The position numbers and the translations under genes were made by a program. Below, piece by piece: positions 1-8,677 of a DNA stretch of 64,000 nucleotides. The stretch covers positions 215,661 to 279,660 of the forward strand of contig QJJF01000004.1 in NCBI GenBank assembly GCA_003202005.1. The letters run 5' to 3'. Under the pieces are notes generated by a model. The model worked only from the letters and a program-made list of their open reading frames with translations. It was not told the origin of the DNA and made no database searches. Numbering within the stretch: the stretch's first letter is position 1; each line of letters begins with the position of its first letter. The stretch comes from Williamsia faeni. GTDB lineage: Bacteria > Actinomycetota > Actinomycetes > Mycobacteriales > Mycobacteriaceae.

Positions 1-4
1 GCAA

Positions 5-78
5 GGCCCTGTGGCGCAGTTGGTTAGCGCGCCGCCCTGTCACGGCGGAGGTCGCGGGTTCGAGTCCCGTCAGGGTCG
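5..78 (+). tRNA. tRNA-Asp (anticodon GTC)
   Basis: A 74-nt cloverleaf. The acceptor stem begins GGCCCTG and closes with CAGGGTC plus discriminator G. The anticodon loop is CTGTCAC and the T-loop is GTTCGAGTC. CCA is not encoded. The mature sequence is identical to the copy at 31175-31248. Confidence 0.97.
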
Positions 79-122
79 CAAGTAATTGCGACTAGGTATT
101 CAGGTTCGCCTGGGTGCCGTTC

Positions 123-196
123 GGCCAGGTAGCTCAGTTGGTACGAGCGTCCGCCTGAAAAGCGGAAGGTCGTCGGTTCGATCCCGACTCTGGCCA
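123..196 (+). tRNA. tRNA-Phe (anticodon GAA)
   Basis: A 74-nt cloverleaf with an acceptor stem starting GGCCAGG, anticodon loop CTGAAAA, T-loop GTTCGATCC and discriminator A. CCA is not encoded. It lies 44 nt after tRNA-Asp, so the pair is probably co-transcribed. The mature sequence is identical to 31293-31366. Confidence 0.97.
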
Positions 197-229
197 CAGT
201 ATTTAGGTCAGAGAGGTTCTGACCAGAAG

Positions 230-258
230 ATCCGGTTCTCATCGAGAACCGGATTTTT
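230..258 (+). terminator. Rho-independent terminator of the tRNA-Asp/Phe unit
   Basis: A perfect 11-bp inverted repeat (arms 230-240 and 244-254) with a 3-nt loop ATC is followed by a run of T. It lies 33 nt beyond tRNA-Phe. The second tRNA copy at 31 kb lacks this structure and has a tandem repeat there instead. Confidence 0.9.
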
Positions 259-362
259 GCGTCTTCGGTGTACGACAAGCTCGCGCGGTTTGGTCGGCGC
301 CGCAGCCGGGTAATCGCCATACCCGCCGCCAACCAGGTGGTGGGACAACGGTGGAGGCAATG

Positions 363-551
363 ATGTCGAACAAACCGGGCGAGCATCTGCAAACCGAGCC
401 GCAATCCGAACGCGGCGAGCCGGGCTCACGGGACACCGGGGCCGACGGACCGGGTGGCGGTCCGGCCGATCGTCCCGCTGGATCGTTCGAACATGAGGAG
501 GTCCAGTCCACTGACGAAGATGCTGGGACCGACGATTCTCGTGAAAGCTAG
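363..551 (+). CDS. Small acidic, low-complexity hypothetical protein
   Basis: Encodes 62 residues rich in Gly, Glu, Asp, Pro and Ser, with no hydrophobic segment, so the chain is probably disordered and soluble. The ATG at 363 is chosen because a GTGGAGG element lies about 6 nt upstream; an ATG at 360 is also possible but sits too close. A central Gly-Pro-Ala-Asp-Arg-Pro-Ala-Gly stretch recalls small uncharacterised proteins of related actinobacteria (from memory, not searched). It stands alone between the tRNA terminator and the convergent hydrogenase-cluster end. No function can be assigned. Confidence 0.55.
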   Translation: MSNKPGEHLQTEPQSERGEPGSRDTGADGPGGGPADRPAGSFEHEEVQSTDEDAGTDDSRES

Positions 552-584
552 TGTCGCGGCAGCGTATGGCCGGCGATCTCCGTA

Positions 585-1286
585 CTAACCGACGAGCCAC
601 CGATTGACGAGATCGAGTGTCACTGCTGTCCCCAGTTCCAACGCCTCGACGTCCGCCGCGCCGAGCTGCCCGCACACCCAATCCCAGTGCGCTGAGACCA
701 CGTCGCCCTCGGCCGGCGCGGCGGTGAGTGCGGAGCCACCCTTGCGCCACCGCACGACCTCCGTCGCCGGCGTGCCCAGCGCCAAGCTCCGGCCGTCGTA
801 CTTAAGCGGTGCCGACATCAACTCGACCTCATCGCCGACGACTCGCTGCACCGCCCCCCAGCGAATCCGGCAAGACTGCAGCACACGCAGCGGCGTCGAC
901 GGATCTCCTCGTCCGAGAAATCGCACCCATGGGTACACCACGCAGACATGAAAGCTGTGGTGTGCGGTCGCGGACGGCACGTCCGCAAGCAACCCGGTCG
1001 ACTGGCCGGCGAACGCGGCGCGCAAACTGTCGAGGAGCGCGTCGGGATCGAGATCGTCGAGTAGCGGGCCGCCGACCCAATAGGTGCGCACCACAGCCGG
1101 ATCAAGCGGGTCGGCGCCGGTCGCGGCCGCGATGGCCTCCAGGTACGGCCAGGCGCCGTTGAATTCTCGTGCGCGGTCCGCGAGTTCGTCGAGACCTGTC
1201 CCCTCCGGCCCGCAGTAGCCGAGTTCATTTGGTGGAAAGGCGTACCGGGCGAACAGCTCGTGGCCCTCGCGCGGTGACATGCTCAT
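585..1286 (-). CDS. DUF6390-type hydrogenase-cluster protein
   Basis: A 233-residue protein with no transmembrane segment or signal peptide. Near the N-terminus it has the stretch Phe-Ala-Arg-Tyr-Ala-Phe-Pro-Pro-Asn, which I associate with the family DUF6390 found beside hyp genes in actinobacteria. That assignment is recalled and was not searched. Its ATG follows the hypE stop codon directly (TGA then ATG), which makes it the last gene of the hydrogenase transcript. A second ATG two codons in is an equally good start. The position suggests an accessory or maturation role for the group 1h hydrogenase; the biochemical role is unknown. Confidence 0.75.
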   Translation of the reverse strand: MSMSPREGHELFARYAFPPNELGYCGPEGTGLDELADRAREFNGAWPYLEAIAAATGADPLDPAVVRTYWVGGPLLDDLDPDALLDSLRAAFAGQSTGLLADVPSATAHHSFHVCVVYPWVRFLGRGDPSTPLRVLQSCRIRWGAVQRVVGDEVELMSAPLKYDGRSLALGTPATEVVRWRKGGSALTAAPAEGDVVSAHWDWVCGQLGAADVEALELGTAVTLDLVNRWLVG

Positions 1287-2363
1287 TCAACAGATCCGCG
1301 GAAGTTGCTCGCCCACCGGCAGATCCACCACGCGTGTCCCGCCGAGCGCGGTGCGGGTCACGACAATGCCCGGATGCTCCGCGACGCACGTGCCGATCAT
1401 CGTCGCGCGGGTGCCGAGCGGATGCGCCCGCATCGCGTCGAGAATACGTTCGGCGTCTGCGGCGGGGACGAACGCGACGAGCTTTCCTTCGTTGGCCACA
1501 TAGAGCGGGTCGAGTCCGAGCAGCCCGCACGCGTCGCGGACCTCCTGCGGGATCGGCAGCGCCCGCTCGTCGAGTTCCACCCCGACGCCGGCGGCCTTCG
1601 CGATCTCGTTGAGCGTTGCGGCCACTCCGCCGCGGGTCGGGTCGCGCAACACATGCAGGTCCGCGCCGGTGTCCAGCATGGTCGCCACCAGACCGTGCAG
1701 CGCGGCGGTGTCACTCGACACGGTCGTGCCGAACTCGAGTCCTTCCCGGCAGCTCAGCACCGCAATGCCGTGCACACCGATGTCACCGCTGATCAGCACC
1801 GCGTCACCCGCGGTCGCACGGTCGGGCCGGATATCGGCACGCGGGTCGATCAGCCCGATCCCCGCGGTGTTCACGTACACCCCGTCGCCGTGTCCGCTGT
1901 CGACGACCTTGGTGTCCCCGGTGACGAGCTTGACGCCCGCGGCGAGCGCAGCCGTGCCCAGCGCGCGGGCGACGTGCGCGATCTCTTCCAGCGCAGTGCC
2001 CTCCTCGAGGATGAACGCGGTCGAAAGCACCAGCGGCTGCGCGCCCGCCATCGCGAGATCGTTGACCGTACCGTTGACGGCGAGGTCGCCGATGCTGCCG
2101 CCCGGGAACACAAGTGGGCGTACCACGAACGAGTCGGTGGAAAACGCCAACCGGGTGCCCGCCACCTCGACCACCGCCGAGTCACCGAGCGCGGCGTCGG
2201 CGGCGGGACCGAACGCGGGCAGGAACAGGTGCTCGATGAGCTCGGCCGACATGGCACCGCCACCACCGTGACCCATCACGATGTTCGGCGCATCCCGCAA
2301 TGGCAGGGGACAGACCCACGCCCCCGGGTCAATGGATGCAGCATCGATCGACACGTCAGGCAT
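1287..2363 (-). CDS. hypE: HypE, hydrogenase cyanide-ligand synthesis dehydratase
   Basis: HypE receives a carbamoyl group from HypF on its C-terminal cysteine and dehydrates it with ATP to a thiocyanate. This is the source of the CN ligands of the NiFe-site iron. The 358-residue protein has the expected length, a glycine-rich GHGGGGAMS segment at residues 31-39 typical of the PurM-like ATP-binding fold, and the essential C-terminal tail Pro-Arg-Ile-Cys at 355-358. The start overlaps the 3' end of hypD by 8 nt and the stop abuts the DUF6390 gene, so translational coupling is likely. It acts in the cytoplasm with HypF, HypC and HypD. Confidence 0.97.
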   Translation of the reverse strand: MPDVSIDAASIDPGAWVCPLPLRDAPNIVMGHGGGGAMSAELIEHLFLPAFGPAADAALGDSAVVEVAGTRLAFSTDSFVVRPLVFPGGSIGDLAVNGTVNDLAMAGAQPLVLSTAFILEEGTALEEIAHVARALGTAALAAGVKLVTGDTKVVDSGHGDGVYVNTAGIGLIDPRADIRPDRATAGDAVLISGDIGVHGIAVLSCREGLEFGTTVSSDTAALHGLVATMLDTGADLHVLRDPTRGGVAATLNEIAKAAGVGVELDERALPIPQEVRDACGLLGLDPLYVANEGKLVAFVPAADAERILDAMRAHPLGTRATMIGTCVAEHPGIVVTRTALGGTRVVDLPVGEQLPRIC

Positions 2364-3456
2364 GGGTCACCTCGAGCCGTCGGTACAGGTAGTACGCGGC
2401 GCATGCGCCTTCCGAGGAAACCATGGTGGCGCCCAACGGATTTCGAGGGGTGCATTCTTTGCCGAATGCGGCGCACTCGTGTGGTTTGATGTGGCCCTGC
2501 AGTACCTCACCGGACCGGCAGATCGCGGACTCGGCCGTGTGCAGGTCCTCGACGGCGAAGCGGTACTCGGCGTCGAACTCTCGATACTTCGGGGCGAGTC
2601 GCCAGCCGCTGCGGGGAATCGTCCCGATGCCCCGCCAGGCGCGGTCGGTGACTTCGAAGACATCGGCCAGCATCGCCTTCGCCGGTTCGTTGCCCTCCGC
2701 CCGGACCGCGCGCGGATAGGCGTTCTCCAATTCGTGGCGTCCGGATTCGAGCTGAATTACGGTGCGGCGGATGCCCTCCAGGATGTCGAGCGGTTCAAAA
2801 CCGGTCACCACGATCGGCACCCGGTACTTCTCGGTGAGCGGCGGGTATTCGGCGGTACCCATCACGCAGCACACGTGTCCGGCGGCGAGGAAGGCTTGGA
2901 CGCGACAGTCGGGTGACTCCATGATGGCGGCGACTGCGGGTGGCACGAGAACGTGCGAGACCAGCAGCGAAAAGTTTTGTACCCCGAGTCTTTTGGCCTG
3001 ATAGACGGTCATTGCGTTGGCGGGAGCGGTGGTTTCGAACCCGATACCGAAGAACACCACCTGCCGGTCCGGGTTGTCGCGGGCGATGTTGAGCGCGTCC
3101 AGCGGCGAATAGACGACGCGGATGTCGCCGCCCTCGCTCTTGACCCGGAACAGGTCCTTGCTGCTACCGGGCACGCGCAGCATGTCCCCGAACGAGCAGA
3201 AGATCACGTTCGGCCGCGCCGCGATCTCGAGCGCCTTGTCGATGATCTCCAGCGGCGTGACGCATACCGGGCAACCCGGGCCGTGAATCATTTCGATCTC
3301 ATCCGGAAGCAACTGGTCGATCCCGTGCCGGATTATCGAATGTGTTTGCCCACCACAGACTTCCATGATCGACCATCGCTTGTCCGTGGCGGCGTGAATC
3401 TGGTCGAGCAGCTTGCGGGCCAGATCTGGATCGCTGAACTCGTCGAGATACTTCAT
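2356..3456 (-). CDS. hypD: HypD, Fe(CN)2CO scaffold protein
   Basis: HypD forms the scaffold with HypC on which iron acquires its CN and CO ligands. The 366-residue sequence carries CGGQTH at 34-39 and GPGCPVC at 59-65, the two redox/cysteine motifs of the family. A C-terminal cysteine set (around Ala-Ile-Cys, His-Glu-Cys, Lys-Glu-Cys and Gly-Ala-Cys) should bind the [4Fe-4S] cluster. Its start overlaps the upstream hypC stop by 4 nt (ATGA). All key residues appear intact. Confidence 0.97.
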   Translation of the reverse strand: MKYLDEFSDPDLARKLLDQIHAATDKRWSIMEVCGGQTHSIIRHGIDQLLPDEIEMIHGPGCPVCVTPLEIIDKALEIAARPNVIFCSFGDMLRVPGSSKDLFRVKSEGGDIRVVYSPLDALNIARDNPDRQVVFFGIGFETTAPANAMTVYQAKRLGVQNFSLLVSHVLVPPAVAAIMESPDCRVQAFLAAGHVCCVMGTAEYPPLTEKYRVPIVVTGFEPLDILEGIRRTVIQLESGRHELENAYPRAVRAEGNEPAKAMLADVFEVTDRAWRGIGTIPRSGWRLAPKYREFDAEYRFAVEDLHTAESAICRSGEVLQGHIKPHECAAFGKECTPRNPLGATMVSSEGACAAYYLYRRLEVTHA

Positions 3457-3776
3457 GATGCCGTCTTTCCGTTCGGCTGGGGCACTTCAGTCGGTGAGGG
3501 CAGACCGGCCTGCTTGGCCGCGATCTCGAAGCCGTCGCCGAACTCTTCCTTCAGCACGCCGAGGTGTTCGAACTCGGCGAGAGTCGAAATAGCGGATTCC
3601 TCATCGAGCCGCTGGATCGCGAAGCCGACGTGCACCATCACGTACTCGCCGACGGAGGCGTCCGGGATGTACTGCAGGCACACGTCTTTTCGGACGCCGC
3701 CGAAGTCGACCACCGACATCAGCGTGCCGTCCCGGTCCTCGAGGCTGAGGATTCTGCCCGGTACCGCAAGACACAT
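3453..3776 (-). CDS. hypC: HypC/HybG-type chaperone, copy 1 (long form)
   Basis: A 107-residue HypC family protein starting Met-Cys-Leu-Ala-Val-Pro-Gly. The Cys2 exposed after Met removal is the iron-binding residue. HypC carries the Fe(CN)2CO unit between HypD and the apo large subunit. Compared with the second copy (80 residues), this one has an extra C-terminal tail of about 25 residues rich in Gly, Pro and Lys. It is coupled to hypD by an ATGA overlap and lies 9 nt after hypF. The tail may affect partner choice (inference). Confidence 0.95.
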   Translation of the reverse strand: MCLAVPGRILSLEDRDGTLMSVVDFGGVRKDVCLQYIPDASVGEYVMVHVGFAIQRLDEESAISTLAEFEHLGVLKEEFGDGFEIAAKQAGLPSPTEVPQPNGKTAS

Positions 3777-3785
3777 AGCGACCTC

Positions 3786-6002
3786 CTAACTCGCGTTTCC
3801 GACCATGACTTGCCCGAGCGCGAGCCCGCCGTCATTGGGCGGCACCCGCCGGTGGGTGAGCACATCGAACCCGTGTTCCATCAGCAACGCGGTCGTGCGG
3901 CGCAGCAGCGTCGGGTTCTGGAAGACACCGCCCGACAAAGCAACGGTGTGCTGACCGGCGCGCTCGGCGAGCGCGACGATCAGCGCAGCAATGGCTTCGT
4001 GGAATCGCGCGGAGATGACGCCGGGTGGCACTCCGCTCCGCACGTCGTGGACGATCGAGCGCAGGACCGGGGTCGGGTCGAAACCATCTGTCCCGATGTC
4101 GAATTTGTACCCATCGGAGACAATTCCGCGACCGATGCCCTCGAACTCGATCGCGGCCTGGGCTTCATAGTCGCAGACCTGCCGGACTCCCGCGAGCGCG
4201 GCGACCGCGTCGAAGAACCGGCCCATGCTGGACGTGGGCACGCTGCCCAGTCCGGTGTCGAGTTGGTGCGCCAGCACCCGGCGTTCGGTGGGCGGGCACG
4301 CTGCCACCGCGGGCAGGTCCTCGTCCCACCCGACCCCGGCGGCGCGCAGGTGCGCGAGCGCCATCCGGTAGGGCCGGCGAACGGCGAGGTCGCCGCCGGC
4401 GAGTGGAACGTAGGTGAGATGGGCGAGACGGTGAAATCCCTTGTAGTCGGCGAGTAGCACCTCACCGCCCCAGACCGCGCCATCGGGTCCATAGCCGGTG
4501 CCGTCGAACGCGAATCCGGTGACGCGCTGCGAACCGTCGAGTCCGTGTTCGGCCATGACGGCTGCGATGTGGGCGTGATGGTGCTGCACGGTCCGAACCG
4601 GCCTCGTAGCGGCATGTCGGCGGGCCCACTGGGTGGAGCGGTATCGCGGATGTGCGTCCGCGACCAGGAGGGTCGGGGCGACGCCGGTGAGTTGTTCCAG
4701 GTGCTGCTCGGCCGCGGCGAACGCCGAAAGAGTGGCGAGATCGTCCATGTTGCCGATGTGTCCGCTGAGCCAGGCGTAGCGGCCGTCGGCGAGCGCGAAC
4801 GTGTTCTTCAGGTCACCTCCGACCGCGAGTGTCGGCACCACCGGCACCGGAAGTGCCACGGGTAGCGGGGCGTAACCGCGGGAGCGCCGGAGCGGGAACT
4901 CCGGGCGCAGCACGGAGTCATCACACGGCACCAGGATCGGGCGGTCATGGCGCAAGAAGCCGTCGGCGAGCCCCGCCAGCCGCTCGCGAGCGTCCTCGTC
5001 GGTGTGACAGATCGGCTCGCCCGCCAGGTTCCCCGAGGTCATCACCACCGCGTCCGGCATGGGGTCTTCGAGCAGCAGTTCGTGCAGCGGAGTGTAGGGG
5101 AGCATGACGCCGAGGTCGGGGTTGCGCGGTGCGACCGCCGCGGCGACTGGAGCGTCCGGACGGCGGGGCAGCAGCACGATCGGGTGTTGCACGCCGGTGA
5201 GCAGGCGATCGTCGTCGATCTCGACCAATGTTCGAGCGCAGTCCAGGTCGCGCACCATCACCGCAAACGGCTTGTCCCCGCGCTGTTTCCGCTCGCGTAG
5301 CCGCGCGACCGCGTCGTCGTCGGTGGCGTCGCAGGCGAGGTGGTAGCCGCCGATCCCCTTGACGGCGAGGATCTTCCCGTCGCGGATCAGGTCTCGCGCG
5401 GCCGCGAGTGCTGCTTCGCCCACCAGCTCGCCGAAGTGCAGTGTCGGCCCGCAGTTCGGGCAGCAGATCGGCTGGGCGTGGAAGCGACGGTCGGCGGGGT
5501 CGGCGTACTCGTGGGCGCAGTCGGCGCACATACCGAAACCGGACATCGCGGTGCTCGGCCGGTCGTAGGGCAATGCGGCGATGATGGTGAACCGTGGTCC
5601 GCAGTTGGTGCAGTTGACGAACGGATGCCGATAGCGGCGGTTGGTGGGATCGCGCAGCTCGGCAGCGCAGTCAGCGCACATGGCGACATCGGGAGACGCG
5701 AGGGTCCGGGCGTTGCCGTCCCTGGTGGTGTCGGCGATGTGGAAACCTGTGCCACCGGCCGGCGGAAGGTCTCGCCGCGTCAGGGATTCGATGACGGCGA
5801 GCGGCGGTGGGCTGCTGCCGAGTGCGTGTTCAAACGAGTCGAGATCGGCTGCATCGCCTTCGATTTCGATGAGGGCGCCGGACGGGTCATTTCGCACGGA
5901 TCCGGTTAGCCCCAGCGCAGCGGCGGTGGTGTAGACGAAGGGACGGAAGCCGACGCCCTGCACGACGCCGCGCACCTCGATCCTTCGCCGCACCCGGTTC
6001 AT
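3786..6002 (-). CDS. hypF: HypF, carbamoyltransferase of hydrogenase maturation
   Basis: HypF converts carbamoyl phosphate and ATP to carbamoyl-AMP and transfers the carbamoyl group to HypE. The 738-residue protein has the family order: an N-terminal acylphosphatase domain (GVVQGVGFRP near residues 11-20), two zinc fingers built from four CxxC pairs (around residues 105-190), a YrdC-like domain, and a Kae1-like domain with HHHAHIA. The ATG at 6002 is chosen because it overlaps the stop of the upstream hypC (ATGA) and leaves the acylphosphatase domain complete. A longer in-frame reading upstream only shadows that hypC. Confidence 0.97.
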   Translation of the reverse strand: MNRVRRRIEVRGVVQGVGFRPFVYTTAAALGLTGSVRNDPSGALIEIEGDAADLDSFEHALGSSPPPLAVIESLTRRDLPPAGGTGFHIADTTRDGNARTLASPDVAMCADCAAELRDPTNRRYRHPFVNCTNCGPRFTIIAALPYDRPSTAMSGFGMCADCAHEYADPADRRFHAQPICCPNCGPTLHFGELVGEAALAAARDLIRDGKILAVKGIGGYHLACDATDDDAVARLRERKQRGDKPFAVMVRDLDCARTLVEIDDDRLLTGVQHPIVLLPRRPDAPVAAAVAPRNPDLGVMLPYTPLHELLLEDPMPDAVVMTSGNLAGEPICHTDEDARERLAGLADGFLRHDRPILVPCDDSVLRPEFPLRRSRGYAPLPVALPVPVVPTLAVGGDLKNTFALADGRYAWLSGHIGNMDDLATLSAFAAAEQHLEQLTGVAPTLLVADAHPRYRSTQWARRHAATRPVRTVQHHHAHIAAVMAEHGLDGSQRVTGFAFDGTGYGPDGAVWGGEVLLADYKGFHRLAHLTYVPLAGGDLAVRRPYRMALAHLRAAGVGWDEDLPAVAACPPTERRVLAHQLDTGLGSVPTSSMGRFFDAVAALAGVRQVCDYEAQAAIEFEGIGRGIVSDGYKFDIGTDGFDPTPVLRSIVHDVRSGVPPGVISARFHEAIAALIVALAERAGQHTVALSGGVFQNPTLLRRTTALLMEHGFDVLTHRRVPPNDGGLALGQVMVGNAS

Positions 6003-6241
6003 ATCGGCTCGCCTCGGCCCATCAGGTTCAGTCCGCTGAGTGCGGCTTCGGCACCGGCGCGGTCGGTTCGTTCCACGACGAATCCCAGGTGGATGATCAC
6101 CCAGTCGCCGGGACCGAAGGTTTCCTCCGGCAGCATGCCGACGTTGACCTTGCGCTCGGCGCCGCCTACGTCCACGATCGCGAGCATGTCGCCGTAGCCG
6201 TCGAGCATTCGCACCACGCGGCCGGGGATTCCGAGGCACAT
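5999..6241 (-). CDS. hypC: HypC/HybG-type chaperone, copy 2 (short form)
   Basis: An 80-residue HypC family protein beginning Met-Cys-Leu-Gly-Ile-Pro-Gly with the conserved Cys2. It ends just after the conserved beta-barrel, without the tail seen in copy 1. The stop overlaps the hypF start (ATGA) and the start lies 3 nt after the protease gene. Having two hypC genes around one hypF, with only one large subunit in view, suggests divided roles: one copy for the HypD complex and one for the large subunit, as proposed for HypC and HybG elsewhere. The division here is inferred. Confidence 0.95.
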   Translation of the reverse strand: MCLGIPGRVVRMLDGYGDMLAIVDVGGAERKVNVGMLPEETFGPGDWVIIHLGFVVERTDRAGAEAALSGLNLMGRGEPI

Positions 6242-6244
6242 GGC

Positions 6245-6706
6245 TCAGCCCGCCAGGTCCGCGAGGACGGTCTCGAGCGCCTCGACAGCGGGACCGACCG
6301 CGGCCGACACCGGTTCGCTCAGCCCCATCCTCTCGCCGACGTCGGCCGCCTCGCAGCCGACGACGACGGTGCGTGGTGGACTGCCGCCGAGCGCGCGCAG
6401 ACTCGCGAAGACGGCTGACGGGTCCATGCTGTGGGCGTCGAGTCCGGGTGTGCCGGGCAGCGTCTCGTGGTCGGCCTCGAAGACCCGCAGCGCACCGGGA
6501 TGACCGGTGGACGGCACCGCGTCGATGAGCACGAGGGCGTCCCAGTCGTCGAGCAGGTCGTAGGCCAGGTGCATCCCGCGGATCCCGTAGTCCTCGATCC
6601 GCACACCGTCGCGCTCCGAACCGGTCGCGCGGCGTACCACCTCGGGCCCGAATCCGTCGTCCCCGAGGAAGATGTTGCCGATACCGGCGACCAGTATTCG
6701 CGTCAC
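6245..6706 (-). CDS. Hydrogenase maturation endopeptidase (M52 family)
   Basis: A nickel-dependent protease that removes the C-terminal peptide of the large subunit after the NiFe site is filled. The 153-residue protein opens with GIGN-three residues-GDDGFG (residues 8-20). Asp16/Asp17, Asp62 and His92 align in position with the nickel-binding Glu16, Asp62 and His93 of E. coli HybD. The start is GTG at 6706, overlapping the stop of the 39-residue membrane peptide gene as GTGA. Its predicted substrate is HhyL, which has a 22-residue extension past its last metal-binding His. Confidence 0.95.
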   Translation of the reverse strand: MTRILVAGIGNIFLGDDGFGPEVVRRATGSERDGVRIEDYGIRGMHLAYDLLDDWDALVLIDAVPSTGHPGALRVFEADHETLPGTPGLDAHSMDPSAVFASLRALGGSPPRTVVVGCEAADVGERMGLSEPVSAAVGPAVEALETVLADLAG

Positions 6707-6822
6707 ATCTGGCGAATCTTGAGGTACCGCTGAATGTCCGGGATCGACTTGATTCCGATCACCACACCCAGCACGACGACGACTACCGCCGTGAATGTCG
6801 CGAACTCACCGACGAGTTTCAT
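6703..6822 (-). CDS. 39-residue single-span membrane peptide of the hydrogenase cluster (DUF6893-like)
   Basis: A complete 40-codon frame (ATG at 6822, TGA at 6703) coupled to both neighbours: ATGA overlap with the stop of the 411-residue gene and GTGA overlap with the protease start. The peptide has a short N-terminus, a hydrophobic helix at residues 8-24 with five valines in a row, then a basic amphipathic tail with Lys25, Arg32, Lys35 and Arg37. Small proteins of this kind next to group 1h hydrogenases are called DUF6893 (recalled, not searched). Membrane anchoring or assembly of the hydrogenase complex is a plausible role. Confidence 0.85.
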   Translation of the reverse strand: MKLVGEFATFTAVVVVVLGVVIGIKSIPDIQRYLKIRQM

Positions 6823-8054
6823 GGTTGCGCTCCTATCGGTTCGACTTCTTCTGGTGCGAAGTACAGGTAACGGCCGTACCAGTCGTGCAGGTCGGCTGCC
6901 GGATCGTCCTCGACGACGACCGCGACGTGCTTGTGCCCGTCGACGTCTTCGTGCACGGACGTGACCCGGGCGGTCTTGCCGTCGAAGAACAGGTCTTGTG
7001 CGTCGGCACGTCTGGATGGATGCAGGCGCACCCTGCTGCCTTTCGCGACCGGCACACCGTTCACCAGCACCGCGTCAGAGTCGGGTTGGACTGCGTTGTC
7101 GGCAAAGGGGTCCCACCAGTCGATGCCGTCCGGAACTTCCGGGATCAGCGAGTGCGGTTCGCGCAGGGTGCCGTGCAGGCGTTGCATCGCCTCGGGCGTC
7201 ATGGCGTCGCACTGGTCGATGATCGAGGCCGCGCGCGGATCGGTGGCGCGGGCCTGCGCCTTCTCCTCGTCGGTCATCGTCATGACCCGGAGTGTGAGGA
7301 TTTCGTCGATCTCGGTCGCGTCGAACAGTGCGCCCTCGCTCTGTTCGGCGACCTCGGGATGGTCGTAGAGGATGATCGGCGAGATCAGCAGCAGGTCGTG
7401 CTCACCGGGCTTGCCGGCCAGGACGGGAAAGCAGCGGTGCTGGGTACACGCGGCAACGGCGGCCTCGGCCTCGGGCGGTGGTTCCAGCAGCGAGACGAAC
7501 TCGCCCTCGGCGATGACGTGAGTGCCGATCATCGGTTGTGCCACATCGCGATTGCGCACTGTGAGGGTGACCCGCCACAGGTCGCCTTCGGGTTCGCTGC
7601 GCACGACGAGTTCTCCGGTCATCGGCTCGCGGGTGCGCACCAACCGTCCACCGTCGACCGGTTCGACGTCGCGCCCGCCCGGCACGTTGAGCGGTATCGT
7701 CTGGTCCAGTCCGGCGACCTCGAATGGCCCGAAGGGCAACTCGCATTCGATGCCCTCGTCCCAGGTGAGCCAGGTCCGGCTAGGTGCGCTCAATTCCCGG
7801 ACCGGCTCGAACCCGCCCGGCCCCGCACGCTCGACCCCGCGGTGTTGCAGTTGCAGGAACCGCACACACAGCGTGATCCGCCCGGTGCAGATGAACTGCG
7901 CTGCAATCGAATCCGGCTCGTCGCCGCCTAGCACACCCCACTGGAATCGGGCGACGTTCTTCATCGAGTCGGCGCGGTACGGGTACAGCAGGTATCCCTC
8001 GTACAACACCGCGTCGGCGATGGTGCGCGCTCGCTCCCAGGCTGCTTCGCTCAT
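6819..8054 (-). CDS. Conserved hydrogenase-cluster protein of unknown function (411 aa)
   Basis: A 411-residue soluble-looking protein with no signal peptide or membrane span. The C-terminal third (about residues 320-411) looks like a separate small beta-rich domain containing GSRVRLHP and later DDP plus aromatic residues. The ATG at 8054 is chosen because it overlaps the stop of the preceding gene (ATGA); upstream in-frame residues are out-of-frame shadow of that gene. No catalytic motif is recognised. Its fixed place between the DUF6084 gene and the 39-residue membrane peptide marks it as a hydrogenase accessory. Scaffold, carrier or assembly roles are all open. Confidence 0.85.
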   Translation of the reverse strand: MSEAAWERARTIADAVLYEGYLLYPYRADSMKNVARFQWGVLGGDEPDSIAAQFICTGRITLCVRFLQLQHRGVERAGPGGFEPVRELSAPSRTWLTWDEGIECELPFGPFEVAGLDQTIPLNVPGGRDVEPVDGGRLVRTREPMTGELVVRSEPEGDLWRVTLTVRNRDVAQPMIGTHVIAEGEFVSLLEPPPEAEAAVAACTQHRCFPVLAGKPGEHDLLLISPIILYDHPEVAEQSEGALFDATEIDEILTLRVMTMTDEEKAQARATDPRAASIIDQCDAMTPEAMQRLHGTLREPHSLIPEVPDGIDWWDPFADNAVQPDSDAVLVNGVPVAKGSRVRLHPSRRADAQDLFFDGKTARVTSVHEDVDGHKHVAVVVEDDPAADLHDWYGRYLYFAPEEVEPIGAQP

Positions 8055-8677
8055 CGCGGGTCTCCGTTCGCGATCAGCTTCTCTATGGCCTCGTCGAGCG
8101 AAAGCAGTCCGTGCGCCGACTTGTATCCGGCGAGCGCGGTGATGTTTTCGTGGCACAGCCGCACCCATCCGGCGTCCGGGTAGTGCTGTGCGACGAGATC
8201 GCGCCAGACGGCGACCGGCAGGTCGTAGTTGGTGTCCCTGTCCCACGGCACCTGCTGCACGGCGAACCGATCTCCGGTGACGAAGATCGTTCCGCTGAAC
8301 AGGAATTGCAGGGGGACCGTGCCTTCGCGCAACGCGTGCAGGTATTTCGACGCGGTGACCTCGAAGTCATACGTGCACTCCAACGGCATCGCGACATCGG
8401 TTGTGCCGGTGAAGCCGGGCACCATCGTGGTTGTGTGCTGCCAGAGAAACGTCCGCTGGGTGTTCGCCCAGCGCTCACGCGGCCCGAACATGTCGTGCAG
8501 GCCTTCGCCCTCCGCGTCGGAGTAGCTACGCCGCAAAGGATCGACACGGACTTGGGCGCGCAGCGCGATCGCGTGCACCGGGGATGATGCCGTCACCGCC
8601 ACAAGCGCGGTCAGCATGGGTGTCACCGCGTACGGTTCGGGCGCGACATCGACTACGGCGAAGCTCACCTCGGCCAT
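8051..8677 (-). CDS. DUF6084 family hydrogenase-associated protein
   Basis: A 208-residue protein lacking transmembrane helices. It is rich in beta-strand-like hydrophobic alternation, with aromatic and His residues around Trp-Gln-His-Thr-Thr-Thr and no cysteine-rich metal motif. I recall the family as DUF6084, seen in actinobacterial group 1h hydrogenase loci. The ATG at 8677 overlaps the previous gene by 13 nt; the in-frame upstream extension is shadow coding. The stop overlaps the next start as ATGA, so expression is coupled. The molecular function is not known. Confidence 0.8.
   Translation of the reverse strand: MAEVSFAVVDVAPEPYAVTPMLTALVAVTASSPVHAIALRAQVRVDPLRRSYSDAEGEGLHDMFGPRERWANTQRTFLWQHTTTMVPGFTGTTDVAMPLECTYDFEVTASKYLHALREGTVPLQFLFSGTIFVTGDRFAVQQVPWDRDTNYDLPVAVWRDLVAQHYPDAGWVRLCHENITALAGYKSAHGLLSLDEAIEKLIANGDPR

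Larger units (their letters stand above)
1..210 (+). repeat. Left copy of 210-bp direct repeat carrying tRNA-Asp and tRNA-Phe
   Basis: This segment matches 31171-31380 in the same orientation with four mismatches (positions 114, 116, 200 and 203 of this copy), so 206 of 210 bases agree. Similarity stops a few bases after tRNA-Phe. The window begins exactly here, so whether the repeat extends left, for instance to a second tRNA-Glu, cannot be seen. The two copies bracket 31 kb that includes the hydrogenase locus. Confidence 0.97.

Noticed and set aside
24-404. A long minus-strand reading frame with a GIEPTTFRFSGGR stretch across the tRNA pair, and the matching one near 31194-31628
   Set aside because: It is the antisense of tRNA genes. 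Such frames are a well-known false annotation in high-GC genomes, and both copies simply mirror the tRNA repeat.
1305-2489. Long plus-strand frames opposite the hyp genes
   Set aside because: These mirror the third-codon GC bias of the real minus-strand genes. They have no ribosome-binding sites, and their composition is Arg- and His-rich.
6003-6239. 79 extra in-frame codons before hypF
   Set aside because: The residues are Arg-rich shadow coding of the hypC gene in another frame. The ATG at 6002 with ATGA coupling gives a complete acylphosphatase domain.
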